A stretch of DNA of 64,000 bases from Lewinellaceae bacterium (GCA_016716135.1 JADJWX010000002.1:496001-560000); one strand, 5' to 3'; positions 25,258 to 34,327 are shown, counted from the first letter of the stretch. Numbers and translations: made by a program. Notes: a model not told the origin generated them from the letters alone.

Positions 25258-26520
25258 CTAAATATCCTTGCCGATATCCCGCCGGAAGTATTTTCCGTCA
25301 AATTCAACGGTTTCGGCAGCAGCGAGGGACTTCCCGACGGCTTCATCGATCGTTTTTCCGAAGGAAGTAATGGCCAGCACCCGGCCGCCGTTGGTCACCA
25401 GTTGGTCGCCGTTCATTTTAGTGCCGGCGTGTAAAAACAGGCAGTCGGGAGGTGATTGCGGTAGCGCAATGCGGTCGCCTTTCCGGTACTGTTCGGGGTA
25501 GCCTCCGGCCGTGAGCATGACCGTTGCGGCTACATCCGGGACAGTTTCAATTTCCACTTCAGCCAACCGGCCGTCGAGCGTTTGCCGGAACAACTCCACC
25601 AGCTGATTTTTCAGCCGCGGGAAAACCACTTCCGTTTCCGGGTCGCCCATCCGGCAATTGTACTCGATGACGAAGGGGTCGCCGTTAACATTGATCAGGC
25701 CAAAAAAGATAAAACCCAGGTAGTCAATTTTTTCAGCGGCCAACCCTGCCACGGTGGGTTTGATAATGCGCGTTTCGGTTTTTTCCCAAAGTTCCGGCGT
25801 CACAAAAGGCACCGGCGAAACAGCGCCCATACCGCCGGTATTCAGGCCGGTATCGCCCTCCCCGATCCGTTTGTAATCTTTTGCCTCCGGCAAAATTTTG
25901 TAGTGACGCCCGTCGGTCAGCACAAACACCGAATACTCGATGCCGCTCAGGAATTCCTCAATGACCACCCGCCGGCTGGCTTCGCCGAACTGGCCGGCCA
26001 GCATAGTTTCGAGCGCCGCCCTGGCTTCATCCAGGTTGTCCAAAATCAACACCCCCTTCCCGGCAGCCAGCCCGTCGGCCTTGAGCACATAGGGCGCTTG
26101 CAAGGTTTTCAAAAATGCAAGGCCATCTTCCAGGTTGCGCACTTCGCGGTACCGGGCAGTGGGAATGCTATGGCGCTCCATGAATTTTTTGGCGAATGCC
26201 TTGGAACCCTCCAGTTGGGCGCCGGCAGCGGATGGGCCTATGACGGCTACCTCGTTCAGCGCCGGGTCGTTTTTGAAAAAATCAACAATGCCGAGCACCA
26301 GCGGTTCTTCCGGACCGACCACGAGCATGCGGATGTCGTTTTTTAAACAAAAATCTTTGATCGCCGGAAAATCGTTGGGAGAAAGATCGACGTTTACGCC
26401 GCATTCGGCTGTGCCGGCATTACCCGGCGCGATAAACAAGCGGGTACAACCTGGATCGTTCGAAAATTTCCAGGCAAAACTGTGTTCGCGGCCGCCGCCG
26501 CCGAGCAGGAGAATGTTCAT
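25258..26520 (-). CDS. purD: Phosphoribosylamine-glycine ligase (GAR synthetase)
   Basis: The protein has 420 aa. It performs the second step of purine synthesis, joining glycine to phosphoribosylamine with ATP. It starts MNILLLGGGGREHSFAWKF, with the PurD N-terminal glycine-rich loop and VVGPEEPLVLGIVDFF. The ATP-grasp part has GKGVLILDNLDEA, EEFLSGIEYSVFVLTDG and FVIEYNCRMGDPETEVVFPR (metal ligands), and the C domain ends in SLAAAETVEFDGKYFRRDIG. A TATCTTCG box upstream on the minus strand (about 26553-26546) may be its -7 element. It is a single gene on this strand with no other pur genes near. Confidence 0.95.
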   Translation of the reverse strand: MNILLLGGGGREHSFAWKFSNDPGCTRLFIAPGNAGTAECGVNVDLSPNDFPAIKDFCLKNDIRMLVVGPEEPLVLGIVDFFKNDPALNEVAVIGPSAAGAQLEGSKAFAKKFMERHSIPTARYREVRNLEDGLAFLKTLQAPYVLKADGLAAGKGVLILDNLDEARAALETMLAGQFGEASRRVVIEEFLSGIEYSVFVLTDGRHYKILPEAKDYKRIGEGDTGLNTGGMGAVSPVPFVTPELWEKTETRIIKPTVAGLAAEKIDYLGFIFFGLINVNGDPFVIEYNCRMGDPETEVVFPRLKNQLVELFRQTLDGRLAEVEIETVPDVAATVMLTAGGYPEQYRKGDRIALPQSPPDCLFLHAGTKMNGDQLVTNGGRVLAITSFGKTIDEAVGKSLAAAETVEFDGKYFRRDIGKDI

Positions 26521-26598
26521 TTTAATTTTTTATTGAATTGGGCGAAGATAGCCGTTGCAGGGAAAACAGCTAACCTGTCAGGTTTTAAAACACAGGTT

Positions 26599-28083
26599 TT
26601 AAAACTCAATCTCGAAGCAGCCCGCATCCGGCATCACCGGGTCGCGCATTTTTCCGTCCAGGTCGAGCGAAATGCCTTGCAGCGGCACGGCATAGCGGTT
26701 TGCTTTGGATGCCAGCGTGTCGAGCCGGTAATTCCGCTCGGGGATATTCAGAAATACCGTATCCTGGTTTTGCAGGTTGAGGCAGGGGTTGCAGAAATCG
26801 AAAAACTCCGGGAAGGCATTGTCTTTCAGCAGGTCCTTTACCCGGACCAGGCAGTTTTTAAAATCATAATCCATATCGGCGGCTACACCGGTTCGGTTGA
26901 ACAACGTGATCTGGTCAGCACGGCTGCCGCTGATAATGCAATTTTGAAAGCGGGCCCGGAGTGGATTTGCGGCGTAGGTGTCGCAAAAATCGTCGAGGCA
27001 AAGGGCATTGCCCATGCGCAGGGCCTCTCCGTCGACCCCGTAATTTGCAGCGGTGCAATAGGAAAAAGCGTAGTCGCCGCCGTACTCCAGTTGAATGGAA
27101 TAGCCGGTATTGGAGTGGAACAGGCAGTTTTCGGCGGTTATTTTGGCGTGCACACCGATGAGCCCGCTGCTGGCGGTGTTGTAAATCTGCGTGTTGCGCA
27201 GCGTCAGGTCAACCGCCGAGTCGGCCCGCACGCCGATGATCGAGTTGCGCACAATGCAGTGGTTCAGCACGTGGCCGCTGGTGCCGGATTGCAGCCAGAT
27301 GCCCGTCCACTGACCCGGTTCATCGGCAAACTCGGGTTCCAGGCGGTCGCCTTCGAAGATCACCGGATTGTCGAGGGTGCCTTCCACGATGAGCCGGCCA
27401 CTGCCCTGAAATGCCAGGAAGCCGTCGTTGTAACGCACGATGGCCGAATCGACAACTTCGCGTCCCAAACCGCCGTGCACATACACGCGGGCGCCGGCGG
27501 GTATGCGCACCGTACAGGCGTCGATGACCAGGATGCCGTAGATTACGTAGGGGCGCGGGTCGTCCCACAGCCATTCGCCGCCATCGCAGGTGTAGAGCAC
27601 CGCATCGCCGGCGCCGAAGCGGGAGGGCAGGTAAACGGCGTTTTGGCCCCAGGCTTCCAGTACGACCGTTTGCAGGTTGCCGTTGGTTTCAAAATGCAGG
27701 TTTTCGGCCAGCACGAACGGGCTGGCGCTGGGCGGTGCGTCGGGGTTGACAGTCACCTCTGCGAAAATGTACAGGCTGTCGTTGGGCGCAATTTCGAGAT
27801 CGGTGTGGCTGTCGCCAGGCAGGCCGTCTACGTTGAGGTTGAAGCGCGACTGGTCGCCCTTTTCCAGGTAAATTTTGCTGATGCGGATGCTTTTGTCGTG
27901 CCGGTTGTACACTTTCAGAATGCGCGTGGCCGAGCCGAGTTGGGTAAACACCGTGTCGAAGCGTAGCGTATCGGTGCTGAATTCGAGTTTGTCGGCCATG
28001 TTGTTGGTGAAGCGTTCTTTTTGGCAGAAGCTGAACAGGGCGGTAAACAGTGCGAGGAAGAGCGTAAGCCGGAGCAATTGCAT
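26599..28083 (-). CDS. Surface lipoprotein with right-handed parallel beta-helix
   Basis: The protein has 494 aa from the ATG at 28083, which directly opens a lipoprotein signal (MQLLRLTLFLALFTALFSFC, Cys20). Residues 30-150 form a beta-sandwich typical of choice-of-anchor or Ig-like modules (LEFSTDTLRFDTVFTQLGSA). Then come stacked beta-helix turns (VIDACTVRIPAGARVYVHGG, LNHCIVRNSIIGVRADS, ENCLFHSNTGYSIQLEYGG). Beta-helices of this kind are common in polysaccharide lyases and adhesins. No catalytic residues can be assigned. It lies just downstream of a Uma2 gene on the same strand. Confidence 0.75.
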   Translation of the reverse strand: MQLLRLTLFLALFTALFSFCQKERFTNNMADKLEFSTDTLRFDTVFTQLGSATRILKVYNRHDKSIRISKIYLEKGDQSRFNLNVDGLPGDSHTDLEIAPNDSLYIFAEVTVNPDAPPSASPFVLAENLHFETNGNLQTVVLEAWGQNAVYLPSRFGAGDAVLYTCDGGEWLWDDPRPYVIYGILVIDACTVRIPAGARVYVHGGLGREVVDSAIVRYNDGFLAFQGSGRLIVEGTLDNPVIFEGDRLEPEFADEPGQWTGIWLQSGTSGHVLNHCIVRNSIIGVRADSAVDLTLRNTQIYNTASSGLIGVHAKITAENCLFHSNTGYSIQLEYGGDYAFSYCTAANYGVDGEALRMGNALCLDDFCDTYAANPLRARFQNCIISGSRADQITLFNRTGVAADMDYDFKNCLVRVKDLLKDNAFPEFFDFCNPCLNLQNQDTVFLNIPERNYRLDTLASKANRYAVPLQGISLDLDGKMRDPVMPDAGCFEIEF

Positions 28084-28141
28084 CGGGAAATGTTGTCGTG
28101 TAAAAGTAGGGTAGGGCGAAGAAGTTGTAGATGTACCAAAC

Positions 28142-28708
28142 TTAGAGCAGCTGGTCAACGGCAATTTGCAAACCAATCGAGGAAGTAAAAACTTCGCCTT
28201 TGGCAAAAACGAGATTCGTTTCATACCCTCCGGAAACCGGCTTTTGGAAAACTTTCACGGTTCGATTTTCCAAATTGACCAGCCAAACCTCAGGAATGGC
28301 CGCAGTGCCGTACATCGGGATTTTTACATTCCGGTCTTTAAAAACTGAAGAATCGGCCACTTCCACGATCAATAATATGTCAGCCGGTTTCGGATGGGCT
28401 TCTGCGTAAAAATCAGCGCGGTATTGCAATACTGCAATATCCGGTTGCGGCTCGGAATAGCCGGAAAGGGCGATAGGGTCTTGGACACTCAGTAACACGG
28501 CGTCGCCGAGGAGACGGCTGAGCAGGCGGTTAAGGCGTTTGACCGCTGCGGCATGAAGGCTGTTTACTGGGCTCATATCATAAATTTCACCATCCAGCAG
28601 CTCGGTGCGTTGCTCAACTGCAAGCAGTCCGGTTTGGGCCATCCGATGGTAATCTTCGATGGAGAAACGGTGGCGAGTCAGTTTTGACGGTGCGGTTTGG
28701 GTGGTCAT
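28142..28708 (-). CDS. Uma2-family (DUF820) PD-(D/E)XK nuclease-like protein
   Basis: The protein has 188 aa. The family pattern is complete: HRFSIEDYHRMAQTGLL, RTELLDGEIYDMSPV, PQPDIAVL (metal-binding Asp), LLIVEVADSSV (Glu) and a Lys in DRNVKIPMYG, followed by EVWLVNLENRTVKVF. Uma2 proteins have a restriction-endonuclease fold and are highly multiplied in some bacteria. Their biological role is not established, and mobile-element links are suspected. It starts at 28708 (MTTQTAPSKL) with a possible TATCTTCG box just upstream. A second, diverged copy is at 53523-54161. Confidence 0.85.
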   Translation of the reverse strand: MTTQTAPSKLTRHRFSIEDYHRMAQTGLLAVEQRTELLDGEIYDMSPVNSLHAAAVKRLNRLLSRLLGDAVLLSVQDPIALSGYSEPQPDIAVLQYRADFYAEAHPKPADILLIVEVADSSVFKDRNVKIPMYGTAAIPEVWLVNLENRTVKVFQKPVSGGYETNLVFAKGEVFTSSIGLQIAVDQLL

Positions 28709-29164
28709 ATGCGTGTGTTTAACTGTTGCGAAGATACGCCTTAATGCTCAAAGTAGGCAAGCGGGCAGTTTGGTTCAAGGCGAATTTCAGATGCACATCA
28801 CCGTCAAAACGATCCCCTTTCGCACCGCAGTCGTTGGAGGTTGCTCCGATTTTGGGTGGCTAGGAACGGCGCGATTAACCTGCGAGCAACACCATGGCAC
28901 AATAGCCGTATGTGTTAAAAAATTAACAACTCAAATGCCGATTATGCCTAATGTCTCGGTTCTGTTGTTTGTATCAGGGCTTCCCAAATTTTTCCCTGCA
29001 AAAAAGTTAAACCAGTCCCATTTTTTGACAAACAGTGCGATTATTTCAACGGTTCTAAAATTATATTTTATGAATTAAGTGACTTCAAATGCCTGATTTC
29101 GTCTTTTACAAAACTTTAACACCGCATTTGTTAAATGTTTTTAACGTTTTCTTAACTCCTGTCT
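28709..29164. other. Intergenic region without a recognisable gene
   Basis: About 455 bp between a minus-strand Uma2 gene and a plus-strand glycosyltransferase. The short ORF reading through it has no family features. The last 150 bp are AT-rich (GTTAAATGTTTTTAAC) and lead into the promoter box at 29165. Confidence 0.5.
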
Positions 29165-29172
29165 TATTTTTG
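29165..29172 (+). promoter_or_regulatory. -7 promoter box of the family 2 glycosyltransferase
   Basis: TATTTTTG followed by CAAAG fits TAnnTTTG. The AT-rich upstream region lacks a clear -33 TTTG at ideal spacing. Confidence 0.45.
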
Positions 29173-29222
29173 CAAAGCCTTAAGGCCGGTTCCCCATGCA
29201 AGCAACGCCGTACGCTGGAAAC

Positions 29223-29960
29223 ATGACAGAAAAAACAAGGCCGGAACGGATTGATGTGTTGATCCCGGCATACAACGAAGAAGCGGCATTGCCCCTGGTA
29301 CTGGCGGCCATCCCAAAAGTGTGGGTGCGTCAGGTGATTGTTTGCAACAACGGATCGACGGACCGGACGGCGGAAGTCGCCCGGGAGGCAGGCGCCCATG
29401 TGGTGGACGCCCAACAACGCGGTTACGGTACAGCCTGCCTGGCAGGGATCCGGTACCTGCAAAGCCTGCCGGAAAAGGAACAGCCGGAAATTGTCGTCTT
29501 TCTCGACGGCGATTACTCCGACTACCCGGAAGAGCTGCCAAATGTGGTGGCTCCGATTTTGAACGACGAAAAAGACCTGGTGATCGGCTCCCGTTTGCTC
29601 GGCAACATGGAACCCGGCGCTATGAGCCCGCCCCAACGTTTCGGCAACTGGCTGGCGCCCCTGCTGATTCGCTGGCTGTACGGCTACCGGTTCACCGATC
29701 TGGGGCCCTTCCGGGCTATTCGCTGGCAGTGCCTGTTGGACCTGAACATGCGAGACCCCAACTACGGCTGGACGGTGGAAATGCAGGTAAAAGCCGCTCA
29801 GCAGCAGCTGCGGTGTGCTGAAGTGCCGGTCCGCTACCGCAAACGGGGCGGCGGGAAGAGTAAAGTCTCCGGCACCGTGAAAGGTGTGGTTCTGGCCGGA
29901 TGGAAGATTATCAGCCTCATTTTTCTTTTACGTTTTAAAGCAAAAAAATACAAACCCTGA
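29223..29960 (+). CDS. Family 2 glycosyltransferase, dolichol-phosphate-mannose-synthase-like
   Basis: The protein has 245 aa from ATG 29223 (an in-frame ATG at 29196 adds 9 residues). It is a GT-A fold with IDVLIPAYNEEAALPLVL, VCNNGSTDRTAEVA, RGYGTACLAGI and the metal-binding FLDGDYSDYPEE. The later motifs GNWLAPLLIRWLYGYRFTDLGPFRAI and NYGWTVEMQ are typical of the DPM1/UDP-glucose-to-lipid group. The C terminus has one hydrophobic segment (VVLAGWKIISLIFLL). It probably loads a sugar onto a lipid carrier or acceptor at the membrane. A second GT2 gene follows 87 bp later and may belong to the same pathway. Confidence 0.8.
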   Translation: MTEKTRPERIDVLIPAYNEEAALPLVLAAIPKVWVRQVIVCNNGSTDRTAEVAREAGAHVVDAQQRGYGTACLAGIRYLQSLPEKEQPEIVVFLDGDYSDYPEELPNVVAPILNDEKDLVIGSRLLGNMEPGAMSPPQRFGNWLAPLLIRWLYGYRFTDLGPFRAIRWQCLLDLNMRDPNYGWTVEMQVKAAQQQLRCAEVPVRYRKRGGGKSKVSGTVKGVVLAGWKIISLIFLLRFKAKKYKP

Positions 29961-30047
29961 ATTCCTGACTCACAAACTCCAGGCAGTCCGCCTTCGCCAA
30001 GGCTTCGGCGGACAAGTAAAAAATTAACTCGCAACTCAATTTTAACT

Positions 30048-31592
30048 ATGTTCGGTCTTCAATCATTTTTCGAAGCACTTCAGTATCAGGCCTTTGTCGA
30101 CTTCGGCTACCTGATGCTCTTATTTTACTTTGTTGCCATGAGCGGTGTGACGATTTATGCGCTCATCCAGGTTCACCTGCTTTTTTTGTACAAAAAACAC
30201 CACAAAGACAACCCGAATATCCAGTACAAGCAATTTGAAGTTGCGGATTTGAATATTCCTTTTGTGACCGTGCAACTGCCGATGTACAACGAGATGTACG
30301 TAGCCGAACGCATTATCGATTATGTGGCTGCACAGGAATACCCAAAAGACAAATTTGAAATACATGTGCTGGACGATTCCACCGACGACACCGTCGGCAT
30401 CGTTGCCGCCAAAGTGGCCGAACTCAAGGCCCAGGGTTTTAATATCGAGCATATCCACCGCGTAAACCGCCAGGGCTACAAAGCCGGCGCGTTGCAGGAG
30501 GCCATGCCAAAAGCCAAAGGCGATTTTATCGCTATTTTCGACGCCGACTTCACGCCGCGTCCCGATTTTCTGCGCACCACCATGGCCTATTTCGAAGACC
30601 CGAAGATCGCCATCGTGCAAACGCGCTGGGAGCACATCAACGCCGACTACTCCATGCTGACCCGCTTGCAGGCGCTCCAGCTCAACGTGCATTTCACGGT
30701 CGAACAGGCCGGCCGGTCTTACGGTAACCTGTTGCTCCAGTTCAACGGCACCGCCGGTGTCTGGCGCAAAAAAGTGATCGACGAAGCCGGAGGCTGGCAG
30801 AGCGACACGCTTACAGAGGACCTCGACTTGAGCTTCCGTGCCCAGATCATGGGGTACAAAATCCAGTACCTGGAAAAACTGGGCAGCCCGGCCGAATTGC
30901 CGGTGGACATGAACGCGCTGAAAGGCCAGCAGTTCCGCTGGAACAAGGGCGGCGCGCAAAATGCCCGCAAATTGCTGAAACTCGTTTGGTCGACCGACAA
31001 ACTCAACCGCGTCCAAAAAATGCATGCCATCAGCCAGTTGCTGGCTTACGGGGTGTTCCTGTGGGTGTTTATCGCCGCGGTGAGCAGTATTCCGTTGTCG
31101 TTTGCCTTCCAGGAGTTGGGTATTTCCACGCACTTCCTGTCATTTTCGGTAGTGGGTCTGTTTGCCGTAGCGGCAATTTCCTACACCGCAAACATAACCG
31201 CTGCCCTGCACCGCAACCAGGCGCCGTCGTTCTGGGAAAAAGTGCGCTTTTTCGGGCTGTTTCTGTCCTTCCTGCCGATGTCGATGGGCTTGTCGTTGTA
31301 CAACGCCATTGCTGTGGTGGAAGGCTTGCGCGGCAAGGTTTCCGCCTTTGTGCGGACCCCGAAATACGGCATCACCGAGCGGAAAAAAAGCTCCTTGCTG
31401 AACGCCGGCTACATGGCCCGGAAGATTTCCTGGGTAACCTACGGCGAAGGTTTCATGGCGCTGATCTTTCTGGCTGCCGTAATTATCGGCCTGAAAACCG
31501 GCAACTACGCCTTCGTGCTGTTCCACTCGATGCTGGCCTTTGGCTTTGCGACGATTTGTTACTATTCGATCAAGCACTTGCGCTTTCAATAG
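30048..31592 (+). CDS. Membrane family 2 glycosyltransferase, cellulose-synthase-like
   Basis: The protein has 514 aa. Two N-terminal hydrophobic helices are followed by a processive-type GT2 domain with all four signature elements: VLDDSTDD (D109-D110), FDADF (165-169), TEDLDLS (256-262) and QQFRW (294-298). Four or so membrane helices follow (about 335-500). This D,D,D,QxxRW pattern marks beta-glycan or glycolipid synthases. There is no PilZ domain and no bcsB neighbour, so cellulose is not implied. Glucan, mannan or glycosphingolipid synthesis all remain open. The terminator at 31625 closes the unit. Confidence 0.85.
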   Translation: MFGLQSFFEALQYQAFVDFGYLMLLFYFVAMSGVTIYALIQVHLLFLYKKHHKDNPNIQYKQFEVADLNIPFVTVQLPMYNEMYVAERIIDYVAAQEYPKDKFEIHVLDDSTDDTVGIVAAKVAELKAQGFNIEHIHRVNRQGYKAGALQEAMPKAKGDFIAIFDADFTPRPDFLRTTMAYFEDPKIAIVQTRWEHINADYSMLTRLQALQLNVHFTVEQAGRSYGNLLLQFNGTAGVWRKKVIDEAGGWQSDTLTEDLDLSFRAQIMGYKIQYLEKLGSPAELPVDMNALKGQQFRWNKGGAQNARKLLKLVWSTDKLNRVQKMHAISQLLAYGVFLWVFIAAVSSIPLSFAFQELGISTHFLSFSVVGLFAVAAISYTANITAALHRNQAPSFWEKVRFFGLFLSFLPMSMGLSLYNAIAVVEGLRGKVSAFVRTPKYGITERKKSSLLNAGYMARKISWVTYGEGFMALIFLAAVIIGLKTGNYAFVLFHSMLAFGFATICYYSIKHLRFQ

Positions 31593-31624
31593 GTTTTTAT
31601 TGTTGATTTGTTGAGGGTTGCATT

Positions 31625-31664
31625 AAAATGCCCCGTGTTGAGTCTGACACGGGGCATTTTGCTT
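31625..31664 (+). terminator. Terminator after the cellulose-synthase-like gene
   Basis: A perfect 14-bp stem (AAAATGCCCCGTGT / ACACGGGGCATTTT) with an 8-nt loop. The T-rich arm acts as the tail, and the mirror-image A/T ends would let it work on both strands. Confidence 0.85.
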
Positions 31665-31873
31665 GTTTGGCATCTTTCTTCAGAACGCTCCTGCAACCTG
31701 CACAACAATATCGGACGTCTAACATAACCGTCAACGTCCCTGCAACCGACGAACCGGTTTTCATTTTGGTACCAAGTTGCCGGATGGCTTATACTTCCTC
31801 CGACAGGGGACTTTCGTAGAAAAAATCATGACCCAACATGACCGCTAACGTTTTTTTGCCATGCTTTTTGCCC

Positions 31874-31881
31874 TAATTTTG
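31874..31881 (+). promoter_or_regulatory. Possible -7 box of the lipoprotein gene at 31985
   Basis: TAATTTTG with a TTTG box at 31855-31858 upstream. The spacing is short (15 bp). The rest of the 31665-31984 gap shows no gene I can support. Confidence 0.3.
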
Positions 31882-31984
31882 AGCCTGCTGTTGAACGGTA
31901 AACTAGCTCAGCTGTTTACCAAAAACAGCCCACCGGAAACCGCTTTTCCCAAACCAACCAGCCGTTAACCAACCTGTGCCCGTA

Positions 31985-32731
31985 ATGAAACAACTCAGCC
32001 TCAGCCTCCTCGCCATACTCCTGCTCGGTGCCTGCGCCACCCACTACTACTACAAACCCGCCGCCACCCAGCCCGGCCAAACCGAAGCGGTGTACACCCG
32101 GGGTTTGCCCGGTCTGCGTTCCCAGCAGTACGGCGCCGACCTCACCGCCGGCCTGAGTGCCAAGGGCGAAAACGACCTCAGCCTCCAGGTGTACATTTAC
32201 AACGACAGCGACTCGGCCTACACCTTCTATCCTGAAGACATCCGCGTAAGCGGCTACGACGCCTTCGGCCAAATGCAGCCCCTGCGCGTATTTGAAGCCA
32301 CCGAATACAAAAAGTGGAAACGCAACCGCGATATCCTGATCGGCACGGCCATCGTGGTCGGCACCGTGGCGCTGATCCTGATCATCAACGAAGCCACCAA
32401 AGACAACAACAAATCGAAGGGCAACAACAATTCGGGCGACGTACCCTATTGGGCCAACAATTATTACTACAACCCAGTGGGCTGGATCGACTTTTCCTTC
32501 AACATGGCTTACGCGATCGGCGCAGCATCCGCCACGCCACCGCCGCAATCCGAGCCGGCCATGCCCGAAGACGGCCTGCTCCGCACCCACACGATTTACC
32601 CCGGTGAAGCCGTGCAGGGTATCGTGAAAGTGCGCGGGAAGTCGCCGTTTTTGAATAAAATTCTGGTGGAAGTGCCCGTCAACGGCGCTTATCACAAGTT
32701 TTCTTTTGAAAACAAACGGCGGGCCCGGTAG
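31985..32731 (+). CDS. Lipoprotein of unknown function
   Basis: The protein has 248 aa. The signal MKQLSLSLLAILLLGAC places the lipid Cys at 17. A beta-rich domain (about 30-110) contains LSLQVYIYNDSDSAYTFYPE and is followed by a hydrophobic segment (DILIGTAIVVGTVALILII), an Asn-rich low-complexity stretch and a second strand-rich part (PGEAVQGIVKVRGKSPFLNK). I do not recognise a named family, although similar proteins are frequent in Bacteroidota. The upstream GTG at 31976 is less likely than the ATG at 31985. It lies between glycosyltransferase genes on the same strand. Confidence 0.75.
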   Translation: MKQLSLSLLAILLLGACATHYYYKPAATQPGQTEAVYTRGLPGLRSQQYGADLTAGLSAKGENDLSLQVYIYNDSDSAYTFYPEDIRVSGYDAFGQMQPLRVFEATEYKKWKRNRDILIGTAIVVGTVALILIINEATKDNNKSKGNNNSGDVPYWANNYYYNPVGWIDFSFNMAYAIGAASATPPPQSEPAMPEDGLLRTHTIYPGEAVQGIVKVRGKSPFLNKILVEVPVNGAYHKFSFENKRRAR

Positions 32732-32809
32732 GGCAGGATTGACGGCATTTTTCAGCATTCACGGGTTTTAATGGCGTTCAATTTGCGTTTTTCGACGTAA
32801 GATTGAGCC

Positions 32810-34327
32810 ATGCACACGGCCATTTCCGCTTTTTCCAGTTTATCCATTCGACTGCTGCTCACCGGTGCATTTATTGCCCTGACAATTTACCTGGGCTACT
32901 TCGTGGAGCGGTCAAATTTTCCGGCCTTCATTTCCGCGTATGGCCTGTTTTTCGCCCTGTACGCCTGGTTGATCACCCGGCCGGATTGGTCGCTACACGA
33001 CCGGCGCTGGTGGCTCGGCGTGGGCATCGCCCTCCGGATCGTCCTGCTGTTCAGCATTCCCAACCTTTCCGATGATTTTTACCGCTTCCTCTGGGACGGC
33101 CGATTGGCGGCGCAGGGCATTCACCCGTTTGCGCACCCGCCGGTGTATTTTATTGAAAATCAGATTGAACTGCGGGGGATAACGCCGGCGTTGTTTTCCA
33201 AACTCAATTCCCCGGAGTATTACACCGTGTATCCGCCGGTTTGTCAGGCGGTGTTTTGGGTGGCGGCTAAGTTGTTTCCGGAAAGCCTGGCCGGTGGGGT
33301 GTTTGTGTTGAAGTTGTTTTTGTTTTTTTGTGAGTTGGGGGTGCTTTGGGTGTTAACCCCACCCCCATCCCCTCCCCCCGGGGGGAGGGGGGCTCGCCCT
33401 CAGGATGATATTAATACCGAGCATGGGCAAGGTTTTCATTCATTAAAAAGTGGGAAAATAAGTACCCTGCCTGCCAATTTTAATTCAGCTTGTCGGCAAG
33501 CCCCCCTCCCCTTGGGGGGAGGGGTTGGGGGTGTGGTCCTCTACGCCCTGAACCCCCTGATCCTGCTGGAAATCACCGGGAACGCCCATTTTGAAGGGGC
33601 CATGTTGTGTTTTTTGCTTGCCGGAACCCTGTTTTTACAAAAAAGACAGTTGGCGCCGCCGGCGGCGTTTTGGGCTTTGGCAGTAGCCAGCAAGCTGGTG
33701 CCGCTGTTGTTTTTACCCATCGTTTGGGTGCAATTGGGTTTTCGGAAAGGCCTGCGTTTTCTGTTGTTTTTCTCGGTCTTTTCAGCCTTGTTGTTTGTCC
33801 CGCTGCTGAACCTGGAAATTTTGGAAAATATGGCCGGCAGCCTGAATTTGTACTTCCGGCAATTTGCGTTTAACGCCAGCGGGTATTACCTGTTGAAAGC
33901 CATTGGAAAAATGTTTGCCGATCCGTCGGTAGATGTCGGGCGGATGTTGGGGCCGGTTTTGGGCATTGTTGTGTTTGTGGGAGTTTGGGTGCTGGCTTTT
34001 TTTACTCGTCCTACGACTTCAAGTCATAGGACGAGTACGGCGCTCCTGCTTGCCGCAACCCTCTATCTCGCCCTGGCCACCACGGTGCATCCCTGGTACA
34101 TCGCGCTTCCCTTCGGCCTGAGTTTGCTTACAAAATGGCGCTACCCGGTCGTTTGGACAGGCGTGGCCATGCTGTCGTACAGTCATTACGCGGGCGGCGG
34201 GTTTCAGGAAAATTATGGGTTGATTGCGTTGGAGTATTTGATACTACTCACTTTTGCTGCCGGGGAATATTTTTTGGTTCCCAAGCGGCCTTCGGTAGTA
34301 ATACCGAAAAAACATCGCAAAAGCTGA
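32810..34327 (+). CDS. GT87/GT-C-like polyprenol-phosphate mannosyltransferase with two in-frame palindromic insertions
   Basis: The ORF has 505 aa and about 10-12 membrane helices. The GT-C style motif DDFYRFLWDGRLAAQGIHPF (residues 86-105) and YYTVYPPVCQAVFW are typical of membrane mannosyltransferases using polyprenyl-phosphate sugars. Residues about 183-243 (TPPPSPPPGG ... LPLGGGVGGV) break the family pattern: without them CELGVLWVL joins LYALNPLILLEITGNAHFEG smoothly. This stretch is coded by a repeat element (33355-33537). A second short insert (TRPTTSSHRTST) is coded by a palindrome at 34004-34036. Both keep the frame. The 3' end overlaps the convergent gene by 84 bp. Confidence 0.78.
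   Translation: MHTAISAFSSLSIRLLLTGAFIALTIYLGYFVERSNFPAFISAYGLFFALYAWLITRPDWSLHDRRWWLGVGIALRIVLLFSIPNLSDDFYRFLWDGRLAAQGIHPFAHPPVYFIENQIELRGITPALFSKLNSPEYYTVYPPVCQAVFWVAAKLFPESLAGGVFVLKLFLFFCELGVLWVLTPPPSPPPGGRGARPQDDINTEHGQGFHSLKSGKISTLPANFNSACRQAPLPLGGGVGGVVLYALNPLILLEITGNAHFEGAMLCFLLAGTLFLQKRQLAPPAAFWALAVASKLVPLLFLPIVWVQLGFRKGLRFLLFFSVFSALLFVPLLNLEILENMAGSLNLYFRQFAFNASGYYLLKAIGKMFADPSVDVGRMLGPVLGIVVFVGVWVLAFFTRPTTSSHRTSTALLLAATLYLALATTVHPWYIALPFGLSLLTKWRYPVVWTGVAMLSYSHYAGGGFQENYGLIALEYLILLTFAAGEYFLVPKRPSVVIPKKHRKS
33355..33537. mobile_element. 183-bp MITE-like element with about 40-bp terminal inverted repeats, inside a CDS
   Basis: The left end (AACCCCACCCCCATCCCCTC onward, to about 33396) and the inverted right end (33498-33537) match over about 40 positions with few mismatches. 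Each arm also folds on itself (CCCCTCCCCCC / GGGGGGAGGGG). The centre is AT-richer and non-repetitive. Its 183 bp are a multiple of three and contain no stop in the gene frame, so the host ORF stays open. No clear target-site duplication was found. Confidence 0.65.
34004..34036. repeat. 33-bp palindrome inside the mannosyltransferase gene
   Basis: ACTCGTCCTACGACTT and AAGTCATAGGACGAGT flank a single C, with one mismatch. It adds 11 codons in frame. Its tip GACT-TCA-AGTC matches the hairpins at 20802, 62830 and 63617. Confidence 0.65.

Noticed and set aside
28258..28275. tRNA T-loop-like sequence GGTTCGATTTTCC
   Set aside because: It lies inside the Uma2 gene and no cloverleaf can be drawn around it. 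No tRNA was found in the window.
30048..31592. Cellulose synthase (bcsA) call
   Set aside because: The GT2 motifs fit many beta-glycan and glycolipid synthases, and PilZ, bcsB and bcsZ are missing.
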